This document shows positions 24,568-31,136 of a DNA stretch of 31,136 bases, piece by piece. Location: NCBI GenBank assembly GCA_964580995.1, contig CAZOMV010000071.1, positions 1-31,136 of the forward strand, read 5' to 3'. Numbering within the stretch: the first letter of the stretch is position 1; each line of letters begins with the position of its first letter. This DNA is from JAKJEP01 sp964580995 (GTDB lineage: Bacteria > Planctomycetota > Phycisphaerae > Sedimentisphaerales > SM23-30). A program made the translations under genes and the position numbers. The notes below the pieces were generated by a model. The model saw nothing but the letters and a program-made list of their open reading frames with translations, searched no databases and was not told the DNA's origin.

Positions 24568-25149
24568 TTATTGCGGAAATAACCACTCAGGTAATCGAGC
24601 ATTCAATTGAGCATACGGTGGGTATATACATCGGCCTGTTGCTGCTAGCCTGTCTGGTTGGGTTGGCGGTCTGATTAACTGGCTAGGTGGGATTAGTTCA
24701 ATCATGGTTGCCCTGCTGTTTGGGGCATTGATCTCCCCCACCGATTCGGTTAGCGTCCTGGCTCTGTTCAAAAAAGCGGGCGTTCCTGAATATCTGCGTA
24801 CGCTGGTGGAAAGTGAATCGTTGTTCAATGACGCCACGGGTGTGGTTTTGTTTACGATCCTGCTGGAAGCCGCGGCGAAAGGCAACGGCTTGAGTCTGCC
24901 GTTTGCCGTTTGGAATTCTATCGTCGTTTCGGGGGCGGTTTGCTCACTGGCGCTGGATTGGGCGGTATTGCGTTTTTCATTCTTAGCAAGCTTGAAGATC
25001 ATCTCTTGGAAAATACCCTGTGTCTGGTCTTGGCCTATGGTGCTTTCTGGCAGGCGGAAGTTTTTCACTATTCGGGCGCCATTGCTACCGTTACAGCCGG
25101 CTTGCTATTCGGCAATCAACGGCAGCATGGACATAAATATCCATTTTAA
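24568..25149 (+). pseudogene. Decayed CPA1 Na+/H+ antiporter (NhaP-like) remnant
   Basis: Pieces of a CPA1-family cation/proton antiporter are spread over two frames. A first membrane segment (IGLLLLACLVGLAV) follows GAGGAGG at 24554-24560, but it begins with ATT and stops at 24672-24674. The core (WLGGISSIMVALLFGALISP, then TDSVSVLALFKKAGVPEYL and LVESESLFNDATGVVLF) is in another frame. The next part (GGGLLTGAGLGGIAFFILSK, then LVLAYGAFWQAEVFHYSG and ATVTAGLLFGN) is again shifted. One G missing from the G5 run at 24931-24935 explains that second shift, since restoring it joins VVSGGGLLTG. Compared with the usual 400 or more residues, about 90 are missing near the N-terminus and the whole C-terminus after GNQRQ is lost. 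It is clearly non-functional. Confidence 0.85.
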
Positions 25150-25313
25150 AGACCTCCAGATAAAATTAGTCTGAATTTTGCAATAAATTTTCAATTTTTT
25201 CGTTATTTGTATAGTATATATGGTATTGTGCGAGGAAGCTTATAGGCAAGAAGAATGCCTAGTGCCGACTTGCCGGTTAGAAAATTTATAATTTTTTGTA
25301 GGAGATTAATTAC

Positions 25314-25847
25314 ATGAAAAAGTATGTCATTACCGCTCTTGTTTTCATTGTGTTGGGGGTATCTCTGGCAGCCCTGGCCCAAGAGGTGGTGCAGCAGGAT
25401 GCCCGGCGGGAACGGATGCGGCAGAGATGGGCGGCCCAACAGCAGGCTGTTGAAAAAATCCAGAAACTCTCGGCCGATCTGAAGGCGGATATGGAGGAAG
25501 CCGCATTGGCCCGGCAAAACCAGCCGTCTCGCGAAAATATGACCGAAGAGGAAAGAACCAAACTCCGAGAGACTTTTGCCAAACGCCGGGAGAAACAGCA
25601 GGGGATCGTGTCTGAGCTTGAGCAGCAGGTGGCTATATTAAAAGGTTCCAATCAGCTTCAGACGGAACTGGAAAGTGATCTGGGCGAGTTGAAGGCGATT
25701 CGCGATCTGGCTACGGAAGAAAAGGCGGAAAAAACGGCGGCCCGGCTTACTTTGTTGATTGATAAAAAGCAGACCAGCTTTGAGACGACCCTCAAGACAC
25801 TCGGCCTCGAACGGGAGACAAGGGAGAGACGCCCAGGGAATAATTAA
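25314..25847 (+). CDS. Secreted coiled-coil protein, unknown function
   Basis: I do not recognise the family. The 177-residue product has a clear signal peptide (MKKYVITALVFIVLGVSLAALA, cleavage after Ala22). The remainder is almost entirely charged helix with heptad-like spacing, rich in Glu, Lys, Arg and Gln (for example QQQAVEKIQKLSADLKADME and EQQVAILKGSNQLQTELESD). It has no Cys and no membrane segment after the signal, so a soluble periplasmic coiled coil is likely. GGAG at 25302-25305 provides a ribosome site. The preceding 25150-25313 is AT-rich, with a small TAGGCA/TGCCTA hairpin. The PQQ-like propeller gene follows about 95-110 bases downstream, in the same direction. Confidence 0.75.
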   Translation: MKKYVITALVFIVLGVSLAALAQEVVQQDARRERMRQRWAAQQQAVEKIQKLSADLKADMEEAALARQNQPSRENMTEEERTKLRETFAKRREKQQGIVSELEQQVAILKGSNQLQTELESDLGELKAIRDLATEEKAEKTAARLTLLIDKKQTSFETTLKTLGLERETRERRPGNN

Positions 25848-25954
25848 TTTTCCCCGGACCATGCGGCCCAATTATTGCTTTTGTATCAGATTGCGGGTAG
25901 CATGGATTACCAGATAGACAGGCTTTCTAACAATACCGGTGAATGGAGGTTGAT

Positions 25955-27175
25955 ATGCAAGGTATCAGTCGAAAAATCGTTCTGACGGGATGCATCATTC
26001 TATTCGGTGGAGTCCAGCTTTTCGCCCAGGACTGGCCGCAGTGGCGCGGAGCCAATCGGGATGGGAAAGCGAGCGGATTCACCGCACCCCAGACCTGGCC
26101 GAAAGAATTAACGCAAAAGTGGAAAACTGTGGTGGGCCTGGGTGATGCCACGCCCGCCCTGGTGGGCAACCGGATCTATATTTTTACGCGACAGGGTGAT
26201 AATGAAGTTACCCTTTGTCTCAGCGCCGAGGATGGCAAGGAACTCTGGCGGGATGAGTATCCGGCCCAGGCGGTAACGGGGCCGGCCGGCCGGCACCCGG
26301 GACCTCGGAGTTCTCCTGCCGTGGCAGAAGAAAAAGTCGTTACGCTGGGGGTGGCCGGTGTTCTGTCCTGTCTGGATGCTGCCAACGGAAAAGTTGTTTG
26401 GCGTAAGGATGAGTATAAAGAGGTGCCGCAGTTTTTTACCTCGATATCACCGATCATAATCGACGGCATGGCCATTGCACACCTGGGCGGCAAAGATAAA
26501 GGATCCATCGTCTCGTTTGATCTGATTACTGGAGAGTTGAAGTGGAAATGGGATGGGGATGGCCCGTCCTATGCTTCACCGGTTCTGATGTCGGCGGAAG
26601 GCACCCAACAAATTATTGTCCAGACAGAGAAAAACCTTGTCAGCCTTGTTGTGGCAGATGGGAAACTTTTGTGGCAGATTCCATCGATACCCAAAGAAAG
26701 GTTTTATAATTCCGCCAGTCCGATTGTCGATGGACCCATGATAATCTATACCGGACAAGGAGAGGGAACCCGGGCGTTAAAGGTCGAAAAACAAGCAGAG
26801 GGATTCGGCACAAAAGAAATCTGGAGCAATAAAACCATCGGCACCGGATATAACACCCCCGTGATGAAAGAGGGCCTGCTCTTTGGTGTGTCTGACAAAG
26901 GGAATTTCTTTTGCCTGAATGCCCAGACCGGCCAGGAGGCGTGGACCGACACCAATCAGATTGACCGTTTTGTAGAAATCCTGGACGCCGGCCCGGTTCT
27001 GATGGCTCTATCGAGCAAATCCGAACTCATTGTATTTCAGCCCGATGCGGCAAAATACCATGAAATTGTACGTTATAAGGTTTCCGACACGCCGGTCTAT
27101 GCCTATCCGATCATTTCGGGAAACCGCCTGCTGATTAAAGATCAGGATTCGGTAACCCTGCGGACGATCCCATGA
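25955..27175 (+). CDS. Secreted PQQ-like beta-propeller protein
   Basis: This 406-residue exported protein has a signal peptide of about residues 1-24 (ending LFA). The mature N-terminus DWPQWRGANRDG is the standard opening of the abundant planctomycete outer-membrane-assembly/PQQ-like propellers. Blade motifs recur as LSAEDGKELWRDEY, LDAANGKVVWRKDE, DLITGELKWKWDG, VVADGKLLWQIPS and LNAQTGQEAWTDT, each a DG/TG-x-x-W turn. The frame opens at an ATG at 25943, but GGAGGT (25945-25950) sits correctly for the ATG at 25955, which gives the better signal. BamB, also a propeller, is a scaffold in outer-membrane protein assembly. A PQQ-dependent dehydrogenase is unlikely, as this protein is short and no quinone-site signature was recognised. 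The specific role is unknown. Confidence 0.85.
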   Translation: MQGISRKIVLTGCIILFGGVQLFAQDWPQWRGANRDGKASGFTAPQTWPKELTQKWKTVVGLGDATPALVGNRIYIFTRQGDNEVTLCLSAEDGKELWRDEYPAQAVTGPAGRHPGPRSSPAVAEEKVVTLGVAGVLSCLDAANGKVVWRKDEYKEVPQFFTSISPIIIDGMAIAHLGGKDKGSIVSFDLITGELKWKWDGDGPSYASPVLMSAEGTQQIIVQTEKNLVSLVVADGKLLWQIPSIPKERFYNSASPIVDGPMIIYTGQGEGTRALKVEKQAEGFGTKEIWSNKTIGTGYNTPVMKEGLLFGVSDKGNFFCLNAQTGQEAWTDTNQIDRFVEILDAGPVLMALSSKSELIVFQPDAAKYHEIVRYKVSDTPVYAYPIISGNRLLIKDQDSVTLRTIP

Positions 27176-27282
27176 GATAGGCATGTACCATTGTCTGCGT
27201 GTGCCATTGACAGCCACCACAGAGAATCTATCTTCAGAAGTGATGTAGAAAAATATTGCATAGGGTTAATCGATAGCATAAC

Positions 27283-28596
27283 ATGATTTTAAAGCTGTTT
27301 GGCGGCGTAGCTAAACAAAATGGGAAATTATGTAATGGAAAGTCTTCGATTCCTGTGTATCCGCTGATCGCCATCGCTTTTGCTCTTGTCCTGCTGGTCC
27401 TTCTGTTGCGGTTCAAAATCCGCGTGGGCCGGGCGATGGTTCTTACCACCCTGTTTATCACCGTGCTGCTGTGGGTTTCGCCCCTGCAAACCTGGCGCGG
27501 GCTGATTTTGGAGTGGAACAGCCGGCCGCTTGGCGAAACCACCGGCTACTTGTTCGTCAGTATTGCCGGACTGCTTTATCTGGTGAATGTTCTCGGTGAG
27601 GCCATGCAGATCACCGGTGTTTCCGAGCGGCTGGTGCCCGCCCTGCACGGCCTGTTTCGCAGCCGGCGGATGGCGCTGGCTGCCATTCCCATGCTGATGG
27701 GGCTGCTGCCCACTCCGGGAGGCATCATGCTCAGCGCCCCTATGGTCCGGTACTCCGGCGACCGGATCGGAGTCGATCGCGCCCACCAGGCGGCCATCAA
27801 TTACTTCTTCCGCCATCAGTGGGAATCCGTCTGGCCGTTGTTTCCCGCGATCCCGCTTATTCAGGGGTTGCTGGGGATTTCCATCGCTCAGTTGGTAGCC
27901 CATAACATATTTCTCTGCGTGATTGGACTGGCGGCGGGGGTGATTTTCCTGCTGACATTTGGCATCCCGCCGCGAAATCCGGAACACATCGCTCCCTCTT
28001 CCGGCTGGCAGGTGAATCTTCGCAATTTCATCCATGCTTTCTGGCCTATTGCCCTGGCCGCTATTTTGGCCATCGTGCTGAATATTCCCGCCGGGTTAGG
28101 TTTGCTGGCGGCCCTGGTTATCTTCCTGCTGCTGCATCATGTTCCCGTAAAGAACTGTTGCCAGATCTTCAAAAAAGCCTTCGAGGCTGATTTTGTACTG
28201 CTGGTTCTGGCTGCACTTTGCTTTAAACTCAACCTGGAAGTGGCTGGAGCTATCCCTCAGATTGTGGACTTTCTCACCGGATTGCACGTTCCCCCGCCCG
28301 TGCTGATCTTTTTGCTGCCGTTTCTGGTCAGCTTTGTCACCGGGATGACCACCCCCAGCATCATTATCACTTTTCCCCTGCTGACGGGCTTTATCGGAGC
28401 TGGCCCCACTTGCCACGTCGGCCTGCAAACCCTGGCCTTTTCGGGTATCCTGTGTGCCCTGGCGTGCAGCCCAATCCATCTGTGCCTAACCTTGTCATGC
28501 AGCTACTTTGAGGCACCCTTCGGACGCATCCTGCTCCGTCTGATCGGTCCGGTGCTGGTCCTCTTTGCCACGGGCGTGGTTTCCGCTTTCTTTTAA
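27283..28596 (+). CDS. DUF401 integral membrane protein
   Basis: This is a polytopic inner-membrane protein of up to 437 residues, with about ten hydrophobic segments. The DUF401 core is visible as AAIPMLMGLLPTPGGIMLSAPMV and INYFFRHQWESVWPLFPAI, repeated in weaker form near FVTGMTTPSIIITFPLL. That inverted-repeat look is typical of transporter-like folds. Function is unassigned in the family, and carboxylate-type transport is only a possibility. The ATG at 27283 lacks a ribosome site and adds a polar 24-residue leader. A GTG at 27355, directly before PLIAIAFALVLL, is an alternative start. Its stop TAA overlaps the stop of the convergent glycoside hydrolase by 4 bases. Confidence 0.82.
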   Translation: MILKLFGGVAKQNGKLCNGKSSIPVYPLIAIAFALVLLVLLLRFKIRVGRAMVLTTLFITVLLWVSPLQTWRGLILEWNSRPLGETTGYLFVSIAGLLYLVNVLGEAMQITGVSERLVPALHGLFRSRRMALAAIPMLMGLLPTPGGIMLSAPMVRYSGDRIGVDRAHQAAINYFFRHQWESVWPLFPAIPLIQGLLGISIAQLVAHNIFLCVIGLAAGVIFLLTFGIPPRNPEHIAPSSGWQVNLRNFIHAFWPIALAAILAIVLNIPAGLGLLAALVIFLLLHHVPVKNCCQIFKKAFEADFVLLVLAALCFKLNLEVAGAIPQIVDFLTGLHVPPPVLIFLLPFLVSFVTGMTTPSIIITFPLLTGFIGAGPTCHVGLQTLAFSGILCALACSPIHLCLTLSCSYFEAPFGRILLRLIGPVLVLFATGVVSAFF

Positions 28597-30335
28597 TTCA
28601 CCTGATAAACGGCAATGCTTCGGGGTAATACCTGGTCACGAAGGATCCCGTCGGCACCATCGAGTTTATCGGTATAGATCTGATCGCACTGGGTGGGGGT
28701 TACATAGAATTTGTCCACGGAGCCTTTTCGAGGGGCAATCTGAATCTGTAACTCTTTGGCGTTATAGGAATCGCTGATAACTATGACCGCCAGTTTGTTA
28801 TCGGGAGTCAGCAGAGCGGCAGACCAGACCCGCTGGGCCTTGACAACCGGCCAGGTTTCCGGGCCGAAGGAGTCGTCCTGACCGCCCTGGACTTTGGTAA
28901 GAATCATGTTACTGCCCCGCTTGACGGTCCGGATCAGCAGGGTATAGGGAAAGTAATTTTCATTAATCGGATGGACGATCCCCTTGGGTTCGACTTCCCA
29001 CCAGCAGCCGGGGTAGGAAACGGCGGCATAACCGGGGTGCATGTTCCAGGCCCAGACGGAGCCGCCCTTGAGGCCCTGCTGCAAACCGCGAAGAAAACAT
29101 TCGATATTGTACAGCATGTGGCTGTACTGGGCCGGATGATCTTCTCCCCGGCAATACGCTTTCCCGCCGATTTCATTGATAAAGAGCGGCTCGATCTGGC
29201 CGTCCGTATCATATTGGACTATCTGATCCATTACCCCTTTCACCATCAAAGGAAGAAAACGGTCATGGATCGTGCCCTGATTCTCCCCGGACGGATTGTT
29301 CTTGTCGTAGTCAAAGACGCTCCAGTAATCGTGGCCGCTGATGATGTCGATATAAGGATCGGCGCCGGGCCAGGTGGTGATTTCGCCCGGCAGGCCGTCG
29401 GGTTCCTCCAGATATTGCAGCACCCCCCGGCCGATCATTTCGTTCCAGGTTTCCAGGGAATGGCCGGCCTTGGGCCGATGGCGGAAGGTGGGGTAGGACT
29501 CAAATCCCATACATTGCAGCGATTTCACTACGTTCGTCCCCATTTCCTTATCATAAAATACCAGATGGTCATACACGGTCTGGTGCAGCAGATTCATATA
29601 CCCCGGATAATCGCCGGCAATAAAATCCTGATCCGGGAAAAGCCCGCCCGGCTCGTTCCAGAGGCCGTAATATTTTATGCAGTCGTATCCCTTGCCGTTA
29701 TTGGCGGCGGTTTTCAGGTAATAGAGAAACGCCGCGACATTCTCGCCGAATTCCAAAGCCCTGGCCAGGTATTCCTCATAGGTAACGATGCCCTTCTCAT
29801 CCGGCTTCTGGTCCAGCCAGCGTTTCATCCAGGTTTCCCAGTTGTTGATTTCCACCCAGATGTCGTTCTTTTCGCAGAAATCCAGGACATAGCAGATACG
29901 CCAGTCCAGGCCGCCCTTGCTGTTCCAGACAAAACCCTGAAAATCAGGGCTCAAAAACTGCCGGGGTTTGGTCCAGGGATCCTCATCGTCGTTTTCATAG
30001 ACCGGATTTTCGCCGTTGACAATCTTGCATTCCCATTCGTAATAGCTGAGCATGATCCGAATCCAGGGCTGGCCGGTATTTTGGAACAACGCAAAAAACT
30101 GGTCCAGATCTTTGGTGTCGCCATATTGCGGGGCGGGAATCCACAAAGGGCCCACGTTCCAGCCGAAACCGGTGACATCCGGATTGATAATCTGACCGGC
30201 ATCGACAGTGATGGTGACGGTTTCCATTTTTTCCGCCGGTTCGGCCGCCATGACTGGCAAAGAAAGAATGGATAGAATCAGGCTGAGGATACAGAACTCG
30301 AATTTTATTGTACGGGAAATGAATGTAGCTGACAT
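28593..30335 (-). CDS. Secreted clan-A-like glycoside hydrolase
   Basis: This 580-residue exported enzyme has a signal peptide ending near PVMA (residue 30). A TIM barrel of clan GH-A type is suggested by GFGWNVGPLW and IRIMLSYYEWECK. The acid/base motif YYGLWNEPGG has Glu at about 228, and the nucleophile-like EPLFINEIGGK has Glu at about 388, the usual strand 4 and strand 7 arrangement. The C-terminal 90 residues look like the beta-sandwich seen in GH30/GH39-like enzymes (LAVIVISDSYNAKEL, ending LPRSIAVYQVN). The family number and substrate are not assigned. It follows the SSF symporter with only 2 bases between, and GGAG lies about 11 bases before the ATG. Release and uptake of a sugar by this pair is a reasonable inference. 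Confidence 0.8.
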   Translation of the reverse strand: MSATFISRTIKFEFCILSLILSILSLPVMAAEPAEKMETVTITVDAGQIINPDVTGFGWNVGPLWIPAPQYGDTKDLDQFFALFQNTGQPWIRIMLSYYEWECKIVNGENPVYENDDEDPWTKPRQFLSPDFQGFVWNSKGGLDWRICYVLDFCEKNDIWVEINNWETWMKRWLDQKPDEKGIVTYEEYLARALEFGENVAAFLYYLKTAANNGKGYDCIKYYGLWNEPGGLFPDQDFIAGDYPGYMNLLHQTVYDHLVFYDKEMGTNVVKSLQCMGFESYPTFRHRPKAGHSLETWNEMIGRGVLQYLEEPDGLPGEITTWPGADPYIDIISGHDYWSVFDYDKNNPSGENQGTIHDRFLPLMVKGVMDQIVQYDTDGQIEPLFINEIGGKAYCRGEDHPAQYSHMLYNIECFLRGLQQGLKGGSVWAWNMHPGYAAVSYPGCWWEVEPKGIVHPINENYFPYTLLIRTVKRGSNMILTKVQGGQDDSFGPETWPVVKAQRVWSAALLTPDNKLAVIVISDSYNAKELQIQIAPRKGSVDKFYVTPTQCDQIYTDKLDGADGILRDQVLPRSIAVYQVN

Positions 30336-30337
30336 AT

Positions 30338-31136
30338 TTATTTATTCTCCACGCCAGGATTTTCAATCTCGGCGGATAACAGGTCCACCTGGGGCAAATG
30401 CCGATACCAGAACAGGTACAAGCCGATCAGGCTGAGGGCCAGAATGCCGGCGGTAATCGCGGCGGCCCGGTACGTGCCGATCATTAACTGCATGGGCAGC
30501 AGCAATATCGTAACACCCCAGAAAAAGGCAAACGGGCTGGCCAGCAGATCGTTCCAGTGTTCTTTCCGCGTCCGCTGCCGCTGATCCTCGGTAAGAACAT
30601 GATGCATCGGTTTCCATAGTCCCAGCGGCCGGGTCTTGCGGTAGAAGTTTTCCAATACCGCCTGTCCCGCCGGCTTGCTGCAATAGGTACCGGCAATACT
30701 GGCACTAAATCCCACAACCGTGGTCAGGATGAACTGCTGCCATTCCGCCATATCCGGCGCATAAATTCGCTGGAGAATGGATGCGGCCAGACCGACAAAG
30801 GTACCAATGGCAAAGCCGCTGCCGTTGAATCGCCACCAGAACAAGCGGAGAAGCAGTGGGACAATCAGTCCGCCCGCCAACCCCATGGTGATCCAGCCCC
30901 AGATGTCGTTGATATTGCGGATGGTAAAGGCCAACAGGAAACTTACCCCCACAAAAACCACCCCAAAGATGTAACTGGCATACATCAACTGGCGATTGGT
31001 AGCCTGCGGCCGGAAATAGTTTTGGTAGATATCTTTGGTAAAAAAGGCGGTCGTCATGTTGATAAAGGCGTTAAAGGTGCTCATGGCCGCCGCCAGCAGC
31101 GCCACCAGAATCAATCCGCGTATCCCCATCGGAACA
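30338..31136 (-). CDS. Sodium:solute symporter (SSF), partial, 5' end outside window
   Basis: This is the C-terminal portion, at least 265 residues, of an SSF-family Na+-coupled transporter. The frame is open to the window edge, with Val-Pro before MGIRGLILVALLAAAMSTFN, the family's highly conserved helix that precedes the cytoplasmic loop. Further membrane helices include YIFGVVFVGVSFLLAFTI, WGWITMGLAGGLIVPLLLRL, FAIGTFVGLAASIL and two late helices near SPFAFFWGVTILLLPMQL. The Met at 31129 is therefore internal and not a start. The stop lies 2 bases before the glycoside hydrolase ATG, so the two are almost certainly co-transcribed. The substrate is unknown; a monosaccharide or oligosaccharide is plausible. 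Confidence 0.85.
   Translation of the reverse strand, partial: VPMGIRGLILVALLAAAMSTFNAFINMTTAFFTKDIYQNYFRPQATNRQLMYASYIFGVVFVGVSFLLAFTIRNINDIWGWITMGLAGGLIVPLLLRLFWWRFNGSGFAIGTFVGLAASILQRIYAPDMAEWQQFILTTVVGFSASIAGTYCSKPAGQAVLENFYRKTRPLGLWKPMHHVLTEDQRQRTRKEHWNDLLASPFAFFWGVTILLLPMQLMIGTYRAAAITAGILALSLIGLYLFWYRHLPQVDLLSAEIENPGVENK

Noticed and set aside
24568..25068. 166-codon minus-strand frame
   Set aside because: It is antisense to the antiporter remnant, which has clear CPA1 motifs in the plus frames.
25955..27175. PQQ-dependent alcohol dehydrogenase
   Set aside because: The protein is much shorter than such enzymes and no quinone- or calcium-binding signature was recognised; a generic propeller fits better.
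28971..30275. 434-codon plus-strand open frame
   Set aside because: It is a shadow of the glycoside hydrolase on the other strand, with no signal, domain or ribosome site.

Overview
The window looks like a chromosomal segment of a Planctomycetota bacterium, most likely close to the Phycisphaerae/Sedimentisphaerales. The call rests on protein signatures rather than on any rRNA: a giant secreted protein with the LEPR-XLL-type N-terminus (ALEPLENRVLLD), a prepilin-like protein with the H-X9-DG motif, a PEP-CTERM protein, a C-terminal dockerin-like EF-hand pair, and a PQQ-type propeller protein whose mature end starts DWPQWRG. No tRNA, rRNA or CRISPR array was seen.

Left third (1-7941), housekeeping. 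nfo (endonuclease IV) is on the minus strand beyond a short 33-bp-period tandem repeat. Divergently, a plus-strand series holds manA, an RluB-type pseudouridine synthase, a TPR/SPOR lipoprotein, a GmhA-like SIS isomerase and a DUF3524 glycosyltransferase resembling the tRNA-queuosine mannosyltransferase QTMAN. Facing it on the minus strand are rsmD and a CCA/poly(A) nucleotidyltransferase, joined by a TAATG overlap. Several of these genes act on RNA, and manA could feed a mannosyl donor pathway.

Middle (7947-20034). An 8.7-kb minus-strand gene encodes a giant surface or secreted protein: LEPR N-terminus, a long beta-rich region with repeated TW/DGSDW-like units, jelly-roll-like repeats, six ASH (choice-of-anchor-D) repeats and a Gly-rich beta-solenoid-like C-terminus. 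Its stop lies 5 bases before rsmD. A stand-alone bioD follows, then a divergent secreted glycoside-hydrolase-like protein with a GH42 trimerisation-like domain.

Core of interest (20070-23047, minus strand). A sigma-70-type promoter drives a complete cobalamin (B12) riboswitch, then two successive intrinsic terminators, then a three-gene operon: a DUF4465 protein with a PEP-CTERM anchor, a surface protein with a dockerin-like tail, and an H-X9-DG pseudopilin. This reads as a B12-repressed cell-surface module, plausibly for cobamide capture, with no recognisable TonB receptor or ABC transporter nearby.

Right part (23116-31136). An intact ISKra4-family insertion sequence (22-bp inverted repeats, 8-bp target duplication) lies about 70 bp upstream of the B12 promoter, next to a decayed CPA1 Na+/H+ antiporter pseudogene. 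Then come a secreted coiled-coil protein, a PQQ-like propeller protein, a DUF401 membrane protein and, convergently, a clan-A-like glycoside hydrolase apparently co-transcribed with a sodium:solute symporter that runs off the window edge.
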